DNA of 64,000 nucleotides from contig CM041776.1 in assembly GCA_023374045.1 (NCBI GenBank), positions 285,151,873 through 285,215,872 on the forward strand, given 5' to 3'. Positions 49,759 to 62,879 of the stretch are shown piece by piece. The first letter of the stretch is position 1. The number at the start of each line of letters is the position of its first letter. Source of the DNA: Limonium bicolor (Eukaryota > Streptophyta > Magnoliopsida > Caryophyllales > Plumbaginaceae). The notes below the pieces were generated by a model, which worked only from the letters and a program-made list of their open reading frames with translations, had not been told where the DNA came from and did not search any database. Both the position numbers and the translations under genes were made by a program.

Positions 49759-52700
49759 TTATTCAATCCATATGGAATCCAACATTGTAGCCATGAATCC
49801 ATACCGATCAGCTGCCTCATCAATCTGAATAACATAATGTTACACAACTCAAATTAGTATTCTGTATTCGGAACAAGGGAGTAGTAGTGTAAGAAACGGC
49901 GGGTTCCAATAATAATAATGAAAAACTCACCAGTTTTTGGGTCGGGCGACCACATCCATGTCCAGCCTTGCACTCAATCCTTGCGAGAATAGGATTTGTC
50001 TGGGGACTCCTCTCCACGCTGGTGCAAAGAACATATGCATCTGTTTTTCCTCAAAATTACAAAAATATGAGCATTAATTGTAATAGATTTATCAAAAACC
50101 CAAATTAATCTAATTAACAGAGAAATTAACAGAAGTTTTGTAATAAGGTGATTAATTAGTAGTACAGTACCGCTAGCATTTTGAGAGAGTGTAAAGGAAC
50201 AACTCGATTGTCATGATCAGCGGTGAGTAGCATAGTTGCAGGGTATTGATTGGTTGCTTGAAGAGGAGACGACGATGACATGGAATCTGAGGAGGATGAC
50301 GTCTCCTCCATGGCCTCTTCACGTTATGTAAGGAGAATACCTGATTGGTTTGTAATAGAACGAACATGCAAGCGGAACTTGTTAATCTAGGTATGCAATT
50401 AATCAATTTGAATGAGAAACTGGGTTAATAATACTATATAGTAGTTACGAATACTTACTTTATTAACCAATGAAATTCCTCCAAGTTGTCTGAACATCCA
50501 AAATCACAAGCCCAAGCATGACCAATAGTGAACTTGTGATAACGAAGCATATCCATAACACCAACATGAGCTAGTGCACACCGAACAGGTCAGGTCTCTA
50601 CAGATCAAGCAAGTAAACCAATTATTATTTATAATTTAACAAATGCATGCATGTTAAATTAATTAAACTCAACTAACCTGATTAATACAAGCTCCAACAA
50701 GCAAACCACCATTACTTCCACCTTCAAACATAGCTTTTTAGGACTAGTATACCCTTTATCCACTAAATACTCCGCAACCGCCACAAAATCATCAAAACAA
50801 TTCTGTTTATTACCAGTGATCCCGCTTTATGCCATTCCTCACCATACTCACCACCACCACGAACATTCACCATCAAAAAAACTAAACCCAAGTGTTTTAG
50901 CAGCACAGCTCTTGCAACACTGAAACACGGTGTCACTTTAACGTTAACCCACCGTAACCAAACATCAAACACGGGTTTGATCCGTCCAATACGATGTCGT
51001 TACGTGCTACCACAAACGCTGGGATCTTTGTACTCCCGTCTTTACTCGGGACAAACACTTGTTTCACTTGGAATTCAGTACGGTCGAATTTCGGAACGGA
51101 GATTTCTCTGAATATCTTGATTTGATCGGAGTGTGATCGGGATTGATGATGTGATTCAAATCGTACTGGTAGATGATTCCAGGCGTGAGGAAGCTAGTGA
51201 ATCCAATAAATAAAAGTTTGTCCTTTCGTCGAGTGGATACACGCAGTGGACGGTTCCGATATCAATCGGGAGTGTTTGGAGAAAACGTCCGGTGTTGAAA
51301 TCGTGTAATTTTAACACGCATTTCACATTGCTTAAATACTTGACCAAGATCTTATCACCGTTGACGGCGTGAGCTGATTCAAGGACATCGTCGTGTTGGA
51401 TTCAGGGAGAATAATGTCTGTCCAGGAATGATCATGAGATGTGATATCAACTCGGGTTAGTTTGTATCTTGGTGCTTTGTTTGTTAAGAAAGTGAAAATT
51501 GTGTCGTCGTTTGCTATTAGGTTGTAGCTCGCTTCGAATTTGTCAATGAATTTAACGAAGGAAGTGAATTGGAATTGGAATTGGAGTTTCCTCTGTAGCT
51601 GAGAAGAGTGCCGCCGGGGAGTGATGTGAGGTCTAGATAGTAGACTTTTTTGTTCACTTCGCAGCCCATTTCGATGTATAGAATAACATACTGCCATGTG
51701 TCATATACTAATATTATTAAGATGGAGTACGTACGTAAAATATACTAATATATAGTAGAGTATTCGCTTGCTTTGCTTATATATAAAAGGAATGCATGAA
51801 AAATAGATTGATGATTTACCTTGCCGTCTTCTGTGACGCTAGCCGTGAAAATGTATTTTGGGTTTTCAGTGTCATACCAACACAAAATATCCTCAGATTG
51901 ATCAGTCCCTAGATAATGATAGTATAACTGGTGATGGAGATTAACATTCGTCTCGGTTCCGTTACATGTTCTCCTTCTCTGCACAACGTACAGTTGATCA
52001 GCATTATAGTAAGGAAAACAACGAAATAATTACTGGTGATGGATCCAATATTCGTCTCACTGGGTGTGGGGAATCTGCTGTAGAAGAAACCTTTGCTGTC
52101 ATGAGTCCAAGCAATAGAACTAAACTTTACCCATGAAATATAATCAGACAAGACGGTCTTGTCATTAACTGTCATGACTTGGATGTTGACCCAGTCACTC
52201 CCACTTGAGCTAAGACCATAAGCTAAGTAGTGTGCATCCTCGCTTACAGCGCAGATGTTGAGTGATATAGTCCCATCTATACTCAGTTCATTTGGATCGA
52301 GCAGCACTTCTGGGTTCCCGTCTATACTGTCCTGTTATTTATTTGACAAGACATGATATGATGATGAGATAATTAATCAAGTTGAGTAAGTAAGTTGATG
52401 ATAATGATATGATGGTTGCGCAATAATTATAAAAACACGTACGCATTTTTGAACAAAACAGCACGTTCGGTAAATATATATATACTATACATGGCCGTGC
52501 CGAAATTTTTCTTAAAAAAAAATACTGTAAAGAAGTTGACCAACTTTAAAGAAATTAAAGAAAATTCCACAATTTCAGACACAAACAAACAGGGTGAGTG
52601 AAATGAAGCACATAACATAATCAATGAAAATTACCTGAACATAATAAAGAACATTTTGAGGTTGTAACCGGAATTGCACCAATAAAAGTAGCAATCTCCA

Positions 52701-53117
52701 CGCTTAAACGGCGGTGTATAACGAGGGTGGTTAAAGAGTTCCTTAATCCTGTCTCGAATCTTCATCCTCGCATCATCACATTTCTCAAGGACTGAATTGG
52801 TCAAACTCACTTGGTTCTTCACGAACTCCTTGGTTTCTATCGAGTCTGATCTTCAAGCCTTGAAAATTAATTAAATGATTTTACAAATTATTAGAAAGAG
52901 GGAAGGAGGTTGAAAAGATGTACTATTAATTCATAGTCGACAAGGACGATGTATGATCAATGCTGAAAAAAAAAATGGAAGGATTAAGGGGTCATTATTG
53001 ATATACCATCTGTAGGGATCAGGGATGTGAAGCCGTGGTAGTTGTCAACAACAGAGTCGTCTCTACGAGCCTTTGGGTAGGTTATGGGTTGTCCATCTAA
53101 GACTGCGAGAGAACCAT
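49759..53117 (-). pseudogene. Prolyl oligopeptidase, copy 2, with many frame breaks and three missing introns
   Basis: This is the same family and strand as copy 1, about 3 kb upstream of it. All regions can be found in order: GQPITY and PKARRDDSVVDNYHGF, NGSL-type start lost by a missing base after the ATG at 53117, [140 protein letters not shown] and the end MLDSIWIE. The catalytic Ser, Asp and His motifs are all present. At least ten single-base frame breaks occur, mostly apparent deletions (for example near 53117, 53034, 52850, 52666, 51972, 51575, 51395, 50820, 50580 and 50320). Three introns of copy 1 (after SW/VKF, between FQVKQ and VFVPS, and within FTIGHAW) are absent here. It is a pseudogene unless the breaks are sequence errors. 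Confidence 0.75.
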
Positions 53118-53119
53118 GG

Positions 53120-55020
53120 AAGCTTGACTTTGACTACAAGAGCAGATCAGCAGGAACAAGAAGACAGAGTTAATTAATTGTGAAAACATTAATGGGAAGA
53201 GATTTTATAGACGAATTGCTAGCTAGCTATCTATAGCTAGGAAGTGTATGTGTAAAAAGAGTTTGAAGAGGGAGGGAATCGAAGAATATATTTCCAGGAT
53301 TGATCGACAGTCGACACCCGAGAGTTTGGTGGGAAATAATGGAGTGTGTAAGTGTAGGATGATGTGTTTAACGTTACCAAAAAGTATAGAATGACACAAA
53401 TTATGGATGCGTAGAAAGATATACTACTACTAGCCAGGGCGGGGCGGGCTAAAGGTACTCTACTTTCGTGCTTTCAAGTTTCTCAAATCTGTCTAGTGCT
53501 TATGTTGTCCAAAAAAAACAATTTTTACTTTTTTTAGTATATAAGTTGATACCCGACACTAAAAAGAAAAATAAAGAAGAAATTAAATAGATACGATACG
53601 ATGAAGAAAGGATGTCAACATTTTGTTAAAAATGTCGTCATTCTGTGGCAAGACAATGACAAGTGACCACATCTTTTTTTTCCTATTAATGTGACTGGCA
53701 GTGCAAATTAAAGAGAGAGTGAGACTCTTCGAGGATAGGCATTTCCAATATTGTGCGATTCTAGGTCCTGTCGGCCGAGAGCAATATGGATTCCGAAAAC
53801 ATCGAGGTAGTGGTAGTCAATGGTCATGCATGGCGTCGTCCCTAGCTGCTGCTGCTGCTGCGCGCTTTTCTTTGATTTTGTCTGCTTGCTTGTTCTGTCA
53901 GGGAGAAGTGCAGGAACATGGAACTAATCAACAAAACCAACCATATATATATAGCTCCTTGTTCATGTACTTCTCCATGACCGACAAGCATTCTCATAGG
54001 CAACTTCGACCACCTCTTAAATGGTTTATTTCTCTCTATGTTATAGTAGTAACATTCTATGATTCATCTTTCTCTTCTTTTTGTATTTCTTAACATCTCT
54101 CACCGTAGCCCTTTCATTTGGAGAAGGCGTCAACCGATCCATCCACGAGATGATAATATGAAATCGGGGCGAGCGCTAATCATGTTGAAAATGAAATGTT
54201 GAGACATTTAAACCATCTCTATCAGCTCTATACACTAGGAGTATGCATATCCCACAAAAAAACTATACATGTATACAACAATTGTATAGGTTAGCGTGGA
54301 ATTCAATTTTATTGGACCATTGGTTTGTCCAAAAAAAACATATCAAAAGAGCCGGGATAGATATATATCACCCCGAGCGGATTGTGTAACTTCCTTTTTA
54401 TTTAGTGACTTGATAGGATGAAAGGAGAGGGCAATGTATGGACAACTTGTTATAGAACAATTTTATATAGATTCCCAACCCAATCATGAAGCACATATGT
54501 TACTAGTTTTTAATCACTAGTTCAACTAAGCTGTCAATTCAATTGTTCCCGCCCTTGACCAACCCAATTTAACAAGCCACGAACCTAGTGACTTGAAGTA
54601 AGTAATGGGTTGCTTGTTTGGCATTTGCCCAAAATGAAACCAAAATCTTTATTTATTGATGGTCAGCCACAACGAAACACCTGCCCAATAGCATAGTTAA
54701 TGCAATCTGATGAGGTTTAAACAGTGAAGCAAACTGGACATCTTGACATTTTCATTACAAATAGGGCTTTCGCCAGTTCAAAAAAAACCCGGTGGGGCGG
54801 GCGGGTGTGGGCTAAATGGGCCTCATTAAAACCTATCTAGACAAAACTCATTGGGAAAAAGTCTAGAGAGGAAAAAGAGTACCCACCAACACCCTAAAAT
54901 TATGAATAGTCCCAACTATATAATGAAATACATAGGAGAATATTAGATCGGGGAGGAGAGGTGCAAAACAAAGAAATACAAGAGTCGGAAACAACAAATT
55001 CCGTCTAAATTGGAGAGCGC
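53120..55020. other. Intergenic; conserved repeat fragment at about 54780-54900
   Basis: No gene is seen; the 130-residue plus-strand frame at 53701-54093 is compositionally random. The stretch at 54815-54890 (cctcattaaaacc, actcattgggaaaaa, gaggaaaaagagta) is of a kind often dispersed in plant genomes, but I cannot name its family. Confidence 0.35.
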
Positions 55021-55022
55021 GG

Positions 55023-55273
55023 TGTCAAATTGAGCTATGTCGATGGAGAGAACAGAGACAGAGTGAAGAAGAAAGACGAGTTTATTGAGGTAGAAAAGTA
55101 TTACAGAGAGTGACTTAACTCTCTAGAGTGGGAGAGAGAGTTAGACATAGAAATAGTTTCTGTACAATTAGTATATATGAGATAGCGAGAGAGGCGAGCT
55201 TATATACTACAGTGACCTATAGTATATACTATATAATACAGATGTGAAATATATAATACATATTGCTCTAATA
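55023..55273 (-). repeat. 3' LTR of the Copia element
   Basis: On the plus strand it runs from tgtcaaattgagctatg to ctctaata. On the element strand it therefore begins TATTAGAGC (ancestral TGTTAGAGC, if TG/CA ends are assumed) directly after the polypurine tract cttgaggggg. The first 147 bases of the plus-strand sequence match the other LTR at 60044-60190 with only a few differences, indicating modest age. Confidence 0.85.
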
Positions 55274-58200
55274 CCCCCTCAAGACCTAGTTTGTTTGTCA
55301 AACTGAGTCTTGTTGTTCGCTGTAGACATGCCCATCTGAGGAAGAATGTGTTTATAAGCCCTTCCAGTGAGTGATTTAGTCAGAACATCCGCCAAGTGTC
55401 TGGTGCTTGGGATGTGTTGAACTTGTATCAAACCACCTTGTATCTGATCACGAACGAAATGACAGTCTAGCTCAACATGTTTCATTCGCTCATGGGAAAC
55501 TGGATTCCTAGCGATATGGATAGCAGCTAGGTTGTCGCACTTCAACGGAATGGGGCTGATGTTCTGTATTTCCAATTCGTTCAGAAGATGGGTGAGCCAG
55601 CTTAGCTCCGTCGTGACTTGTCTCATGGCTCTGTATTCGGCTTCTGCTGAGAAGAGAGCAACAGAAACTTGCTTCTTGGATTTCCAGCTCAGAGAACAGC
55701 CTCCTAAGAGGATGAAATAACCTGAAACAGATTTCCGTGTTATGGGGCATGAAGCCCAATCAGAATCACAAAAAGCTACAGAGCAAGATTATCATTTTTA
55801 TAAAACAGAGACCGCAACCCAAGGTTCCTCTGATATAGCATACATAAAATACGATAAGCAACATCCAAGTGATTTGTGGTAGGATTTTGACAAAATTGAC
55901 TCAAAAACTGCACACTAAAACATAAGTCAGAACGAGTATTAGTGAGGAAGATTAACTTCCCTATTAGGCGCCTGTAAACTGTTGGGTCCTCAAGGTGTGT
56001 TCCTGTATCTTTGTCCAGCTTCTGGTTTGGCTGAAGTGGTGAGACCACTGTCCTGCAATCCTTCATGTTGTATTATGAGAGAATCTGTCTAGCATCTACT
56101 TTTGCTGAGTCACGATGAGGTTGTTAGCAGATTCAATAAACTTCATGCCAAGAAAATATGATAGCCTGCCCAAATCTTTGATTTTAAATTTTTGGTGCAG
56201 TTTCTGTTTCACAGTTTTTATTTCAGTGTTACAGTTTCCTGTTATAACAATATCATCCACATATACACCAATAAAGGTGTACTGCTTATTTATTTTCTTT
56301 GTGAATAAAGAATAGTCATTTCTTGACTGCTGATATCCAAGATCTTTTAAAGGTTCCTAGCTTATCATACCATTGCCTTGAGGCCTGCTTAAGGCCATAC
56401 AAAGACTTGTTTAACTTGCAGACTTTATTCCCACCAGAAACAGAAACCCTTGTGGAATTTTCATATAGACGTCTTCCTTCAAATCACCATGAAGGAAGGC
56501 GTTATTAACATCCAATTGATCAATAGTCCATCCCTTTTTAATGGCAGTGATAACTAAGGCCCTAATTGTTGTGAGTTTCACAACTAGAGAAAAGGTTCTT
56601 CATAGTCGAAAACCATACCTCTGTGAAACCTCTAACAACAAGACGAGCCTTAAATCTCTCAAGACTTCCATCTGCTTTAAGTTAAGTTTTATAGACCACT
56701 TGCATGTGATGGGTCTTTTCCCTTTGGGAAGGTCGACTAGGACCAGGTTTCATTATCTTTGAGAGCTTGAAAACTCTTGTTTCATGTCTTCTCTCCACCT
56801 AGGATCTTTATTGGCTTCTTCAAAGTTGGTGGTTCTGTCAGCTTTTGGGTTGATCTAGGATTTTTGCTGAATAGAGGGAAAGAGAAAGAGAAGTGATTGT
56901 GTTTTTGGGAAGGATGCTAGTAAGGCTACTGGTAGGGAGAGAGTTGGGGGATAAGAGATGAGAAGATTTGTCATGAAGTCTTTGGGTTAAGATTTCTGAA
57001 AAAATATCCTCGTTTTGATTTTTCATGGTGCAGACATAATCTTGTAATTTCAGAGGAGGTCTATGAATTCTACTAGATCTTCTGAGATGAGGATTAGTAT
57101 CAGTCCTGAAAGAATCTACATCTTTAATAGGATCTGTTGACTGTAAGAAATTTTCCTCCAAGTTCTGGTCTGTTTCTGGAGACAGTAAGATATTTTCCTC
57201 TAAGTTTTGATCTATTTCTGGAGTATGCAAGGTATCTTGATGGATTTGATTTTCACTGGCTAGGTTGTTTTCTTTACTGTTACAAGTAACAGAGGAGTTT
57301 TGTTTATTTCCTGATGTGTCCCCTTCTAGGTTGTGGTGTTTCTTGGGAGAGACAGCAATCTGATCTAAAGGCAATTCATAGAAGGTTTCTGAGGTATTTA
57401 GAAATAGATCAGAAATTTCATCTTTCTGAGTTTGGACAGTTCTGTCATGCCAAACTTCCTGCCATTCTTTATTCTGTAATGGGAGTATATGTTTGAAGAA
57501 AACAACATCCCTACTAAGTTTGACTTCATTAGTTTCTATATTGAGAACTATGTAGCCTTTGGAATTCTTGTTGTTTCCTAAGTAAACGCAAGCTGAAGAG
57601 CGAGGGTCTAATTTGCCTCTATTAGGAAGAATGTTCGTGACAAAACATAGACACCCAAAATTCTTGATGGAACTGTAATTAGGAGGAGAGTTATATAGCT
57701 TCTCAAAAGGGGTGTAGGTGATTGATAGCCTTGAAGTAGTTCTATTTAGGATGAAGGCTGCGTGGTTTAAGGCAAACCCCCAAAATCTGGCTTAAACCAG
57801 ACTGAAACATTAAAGCTCTGCCTTATTCATCAGATGCCCTTGTTTTCTCTCAACCACCCCATTTTGCTGGGGTGTGTGAGGGCATGTTTCTGATGCATAA
57901 TTCCTTTTCTCTTAGAAAACCAACCCCTCAAGAGAGCTTCCAAGCTCTTTGGCATTATCAGATCTTAAGATTTTAACTTTGTTTTCAAACTGAGTTTCTA
58001 TGAGCTAGATAAAGTCCTTTATCAAGTTAAAAGCTTTTGATTTTTTTTTGAGAAGTTTCACCCATGTTGCCCTAGTGAAATCATAAATATTGTCAGGAAA
58101 TAACGATAACCCTCTAAAGTTTGTTTCCTCATAGGCCACAAACATCGATATGGAGCATGTGAAAAGGAATAGTGCTTCTTATTTCAGATTTTTCAAAACT

Positions 58201-60031
58201 GAGCCTTTTGCCCTTTGATTTGAAACACACGGTACATGGTAAAATTGTGACTACCTAGAAGCGAAAGGCTTCCCAATATCCATTTTTAGGAGTTTTCTAG
58301 AGGGATATGTCCTAACTTGCTATGCCATAGGAAAAAATCCTGTCGGGTACATGCACATCACCTTGGGACAGACAAGTTACAGAGAAGATGATAGTTTCAA
58401 TTCAACTAAGAAATCCTTCAGACCTACAGTATCAAGAAAATAAACACCGCAGCGCTGCTATCCAATCACATTTTTCAATTTCGTCTTAGAATCCTGCAGA
58501 AAACAATGCCTATCTGAGAATATAACCAGCATGCTAAGTTGTTTGGCAAGTTTCTCAACAGATATTAGGTTAAACATGAAAACTGGGCACATAAAGTACA
58601 TTTTCCAGATTAAAACCTTTGCATAATTCAACATTTCCATGACTTTGGACCAAACAGGTATTCCCATCAGGAAGGGTTAGTTTTCTATCCATGGAAAGAT
58701 GCACTAAACTATTCATCACATTTTTATTACCAGTAACATGTTCAGATGCTCCAGAATCCATGATCCAAACAGAATTCAATTGCACAGAGAGAAAGTTATT
58801 AGCAATTATTATCTCAGGGCAATAAGATCTAAAAAGGCTACCGGAAAAACCTCCAAAATTATTGACTGATTCATCGTTGCTGGTGGTGGCTTTTTGTTGT
58901 AAGTACTTCACCAAGCCTTCGACTTGTTCAGATGTGAAGCCAACAACAGGTGATTGTTTATCTTGAGTGGGGCTCTTCTTCTGGGTTTTCTTGTTCAAGA
59001 ACGGAGCTAGCTATGTGTTGTTGGGGTCGAGTTTGGGATCCTTCTTCGGGGAAGCCGACGATCCACCAACACTCCTATCGAGTGTGCCCAGTTTCGTGCA
59101 GTTTGTGCACTTTAGTGTGGTCTTCTTCCCGAAATTGTTGGCTCCAGGGGTTGTCTTAGCGTTAAATTTCTTCCCGCTTGGTTTCTTTACGATACTGTTG
59201 TAGGGTTTCTGTGCTAGAAGTGAGTGTGTTGTCGGAGACATGTTCATCATTCTCCCCCATACTTATCCCCGTTTCATCTTGTGCGAGAATAGAATATGCC
59301 TCTTCAAGGTCGGGAAGAGGATTCATCAGCAAGATAGTGCGTTTAGGTTGTTTGAATTCCTCATTTAGGCTATCCAAGAACTTCATTAATTTGTCTTGTT
59401 CCTCGCGAGCCCGAATTTCTCATGCTGCTCCGCACGAACACTTTAGGGTTTTTCTGGTTGCTCCTAATCAATCCCAAAGACGCTTCAATTTGGTATGATA
59501 CGCAGTAATAGAGTCGCCTTGTTGATGAATCTGGCCAATTTGTTTTTGAATGGCGTATATCTCTGGTCCATTAACTAGTTCGTAGCGTTTGCACAAATCC
59601 CGCCACATCTGTTGAGCAGTGTCACAGTAGACAATGCTCTCGCTTATTTGCTTATCTAGGGAGTTCAAGATCCAAGACATTACCATGTTATTACTTCGGC
59701 TCCACATAGGATACCTCTCCGACGATTTCTCCGGCTCCGTTATTTGTCCATTGAAGAAGCCGAACTTATTTTTGGTTTTAAGGGCTATCGTGGAGGCTTT
59801 CTTCCACTGACTCAAACCCTGATTGCCCTTGAATTTTATCCCAAAACTGTGTGTCGTTTGATCTGAGGGATGAAGACATATAAAGGGTCGTTGAGGTCTT
59901 GAGAAAGCAAGTGTTTTGGGATCTTGAGCTTCCGGTTGATTTTCGACACTCGCGCTCTCACTTTCTTCTCCATCTTCTTGATCCTCTGGGTTGATTCGTC
60001 TGCCATGATTCGGAAGTGCTACTCAATTTGT

Positions 60032-60043
60032 AGCTCTGATACC
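60032..60043 (-). other. Primer-binding site for initiator Met tRNA (Copia element)
   Basis: The plus strand reads gctctgatacca, which is TGGTATCAGAGC on the element strand, the standard match to the 3' end of initiator Met tRNA. It lies directly beside the LTR start at 60044. Confidence 0.88.
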
Positions 60044-60190
60044 ATGTCAAATTGAGCTATGTCAATGGAGAGAACAAAGACAGAGTGAAGAAGAAAGACG
60101 AGTTTATTGAGGTAGAAAGTATTACAGAGAGTGACTTAACTCTCTAGAGAGGAAGAGAGAGTTAGACACAAATAGTTTTTTGTACAATTT
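60044..60190 (-). repeat. Truncated 5' LTR of the Copia element
   Basis: It matches 55023-55170 (tgtcaaattgagctatgtc..., through gagagttagacac) and stops at ttttttgtacaatt. The remaining 100 or so bases of the 3' LTR have no counterpart here, and unrelated sequence follows immediately. The loss removes the promoter-proximal part, so this copy could not drive its own transcript. Confidence 0.82.
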
Positions 60191-62100
60191 GGAAGACTTC
60201 AAAGCGCATAAAGAGGTAGTCATCTTGCTTGTCCTTCTTGTAACTCTTCAAATCAGCTACAACTTTTTTTTTCTCCGCCTGAACCGGTAGAAGTGGTGAT
60301 CTCACACAGGTCACAAGTTGTTGAGATATTATGGTAAGATGAGCCAATGTTCATAAGAACCCAATAGAGTCCTAAAGCAAAATCTGCACTGCCGGCTGCA
60401 TTAACATGAGATATTTTACAAGTTTAGTAGTGGAATATGCTTATACTAATAGTACAAACTAATAAAATAGAGTATAATTTAGTCCAGATCTTGTTGAGCG
60501 AGTTCATGTATAATACATTTAAGTACTAGCAATGATCATCAACCATCGATATCTCAAGTGTAGCTTATTCGGAATTGTGTTCAATGATTAAAAAACTATA
60601 CGAAGGCATTCATTGATATCGAGAGAGAAGAATGTCATCCAACAAGCAAAACCAACAATACATTCCACTGCAGAAATAGAAGTCATTCCACTGCAGAATA
60701 AGAAGTCTAACAGAGAACCTAAAGGCGATAAACGCCTACACAGAACTTTCCCAGTCCACTTCAAGCTTAAACCAACACTTCTTAAACACATAGAATCCAA
60801 TCATAAAACATATAACAAGGAAAAGAAAGTGATTATTTACAAGAGCATGAACTAAAAGCATTCATGAATGGGATAATTAAGGAGAAGAAAAATTACCAAT
60901 CTTTGGTGAATAGTGTACTGGTGACACGAAAGTAGTGCATACAATTGTCGAAGACCATTCATGAAGTTATCAGAACTGAATGTAGAATAGTTACTCTGGC
61001 TGCTTGCAGGTGGTGTGACCAAACTGTGATTGTTAGGCTTAGCCATTTGACCCTGCTGAAAGATGTCAAGGCAGTTTGATTCTCCCCGCAAGTTAAAGTT
61101 TCCAGGACAGAATTTGGATCTGGCCACGTGTTATATTCAAATGTGAGCTAATTTCTATGATCCACTAAACTGAGGATGTGCATCTTGAGGTGCATTAAAA
61201 AAAGGTACCGGATGTCTAACATTGTAAGAAACTGGCTGATACTGATGACAATCTGAATGTGTTGGTCGAGAGAAGTGTTGCTGATCCGGAAAGAATGTTT
61301 CTGGATTGGAAGGAAAAGGTTGTTTACTTGAGTTTGCAAGGTGAGGATCCGCATTCACTAACTTTCTGGTAGTTCTTCTCCAAGACTCCTCTAGAGAACA
61401 CCAACATGTGCATCCGTTACGAAGAAGAAATCAGCTCATGCGCTACTTTAAATGATAACAAAATAATCCCCTAAATTTGGGAGAAGGTGTAACCGTGTAG
61501 CCCATGGTTGTGTTATGGTATGGACGTGGGTGTAACTGATGTATGGAATGGAGGTTGTTTCCCTTGACTTTTGGTTGATATGAATAAAATGAGCTAATTA
61601 TCAAAAAATGATAACAAAAATAAGAAAGAAATCAAATCATATGAGGGAACTACTAAATGCTTTTTCAACACAAATTCTTGGAAACTGGCAATGCAAGAGT
61701 CAAGCTATAAAGGAGGAAATTGGGGGTAAACTGATGAAGCGATTGAGGAATCACGTGTTCCTTGAGAGCTTACTAAACTACCCCTTCAACTACATCAGTT
61801 CAGTCTACCTGATCTCTACTTTCAAGATGAGCAAAGTGGATCTTTGTACTTATCACATTTTAGTCATGAATTGAATAATGTAAAGATCATACGCTACTTG
61901 GAAGATTGAAGTAGTAGGGAGCATCAACAGATATGCAAATAGAAAACTGACTTAATACAATCAAATACCTGCACATGGACGCTTGGCCTTGAGTAAAATC
62001 CAGAATCGGTTTCCATCATCCATCCTTTTTATTTCGTGACATTTTATAAGTTTGGGATTCTGGACTACTCTCTTGAAAGAACAAAGGAGGCTTCTTCACC
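60191..62100 (-). CDS. Fragments of an unidentified multi-exon gene
   Basis: On the minus strand an exon-like start MMETDSGFYSRPSVHVQ (ATG near 62030) ends at a GTATTT donor. Next is a frame from 61393 to 61155 (ESWRRTTRKLVNADPHLANSSKQP... to HPQFSGS) behind a polypyrimidine/AG acceptor. A further frame from 61127 to about 60900 (SKFCPGNFNLRGESNC..., FMNGLRQLYALL) ends near a GTAATT donor. A last piece at 60347-60190 (AEKKKVVADLKSYKKDKQDDYLFMRFEVFQ) is cut by the Copia LTR. Asn/Pro/Ser-rich composition suggests a nuclear regulatory protein, but I recognise no domain. It may be a gene interrupted by the Copia insertion, or a chance chain of frames. Confidence 0.3.
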
Positions 62101-62496
62101 TGAAAAGAAGGGCATATATAATTACGTAATGTAAAAATATTTTGAAACTTCAAGATAAATGATCAGTAAAAAGTTGAAACGATGATGTGTATAGACTTAT
62201 AATTACCATGACTTTTAAAACTTCATGTTAATTGCCAAAATTTTCAGCTGTGATGGCTTCTATATCAGTCAATTGAAATTCGATTTTTACTCTCCATAGG
62301 CCTTCCCATATCTCCCAACGTCATCTTCCTATTCTTCTTAAAATAGCTTCCCACCATCACTCCTCTGTCATGTATCAATACATTGTAAATTATATATGCA
62401 AACTTTCTTCTCCTCTTTCTTTTCTTTCCTCCTCTGTCACCAGAAAGAATCGATAATAATATAATAGAGGTCTTCAGTATTGTTCTTGTTGGATAT

Positions 62497-62796
62497 GTGG
62501 CAAGAGCATACAAACATGAATACAATATGGATCAGCCATGGAAGGCCTTGCCCGAAGTTAACGACGACTGGATCCAACTTAGAAGAGCTCTAGGATTCAA
62601 GACTATAGTAGAAATCCTGGAACAAGAAGTTGAGAAAAGAATTTGGACTCTTGAGAGCAACCGACAAATGAATTATTTTAATCAAGGAGGAACAGAGAAG
62701 GAGTTCATGTATGAGGTGGCAGAAAATGCTCGACACTATAAGATTACAGTACAAAGGCAACACACCCCAAAAGCTGTGCCAAGCACTAGGACATGA
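62497..62796 (+). CDS. Unidentified 99-residue open frame beside an LTR-like segment
   Basis: The frame stays open upstream of the listed ATG to about 62455. The product is hydrophilic, with a Trp/Glu-rich stretch (YNMDQPWKALPEVNDDWIQLRRALGF, then YNFNQGGTEKEF-like and AENARHYKITVQRQ). I do not recognise the family. Its position just before an LTR-like segment suggests it is the 3' end of a retrotransposon polyprotein, but this is inference from position. Confidence 0.3.
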   Translation: MARAYKHEYNMDQPWKALPEVNDDWIQLRRALGFKTIVEILEQEVEKRIWTLESNRQMNYFNQGGTEKEFMYEVAENARHYKITVQRQHTPKAVPSTRT

Positions 62797-62879
62797 CCAC
62801 TGCCAGCCAGGCATTGGAATATGTAACAAAAAGGCAGAAAAATCAACAGCACTATGAAAAGTTGAGGCATTATTAAAGT

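Larger units (their letters stand above)
55023..60190 (-). mobile_element. Decayed Ty1/Copia retrotransposon
   Basis: Order on the minus strand: truncated 5' LTR (60190-60044), primer site (60043-60032), gag (about 59815-59000), protease/GAG-pre-integrase (about 58998-58458), integrase (about 58300-57480), reverse transcriptase (about 56800-55780), RNase H (55626-55279) and 3' LTR (55273-55023). Gag has QQMWRDLCKRYELVNGPEIYAIQ and a broken CCHC knuckle (KCTNCTKLG). The protease has MDSGASEHVTGN (DSGA at 58747-58758). The integrase has SHTPQQNGVVERK. The RT has FIGVYVDDIVITGN (YVDD at 56252-56263) and MKDCRTVVSPLQPNQKL. RNase H has [35 protein letters not shown] and LADVLTKSL. The gag-pol order with integrase before RT defines Copia. 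Frames are broken many times, so the element is inactive. Confidence 0.93.

Noticed and set aside
41453..53117. Orbitide or cyclic-peptide biosynthesis cluster
   Set aside because: Tandem prolyl oligopeptidases raised the idea, but no precursor-peptide gene is visible nearby and both copies have the ordinary peptidase catalytic-His motif.
53701..54093. 130-residue plus-strand frame
   Set aside because: No domain, composition follows simple repeats such as gctgctgctg, no splice or promoter support.
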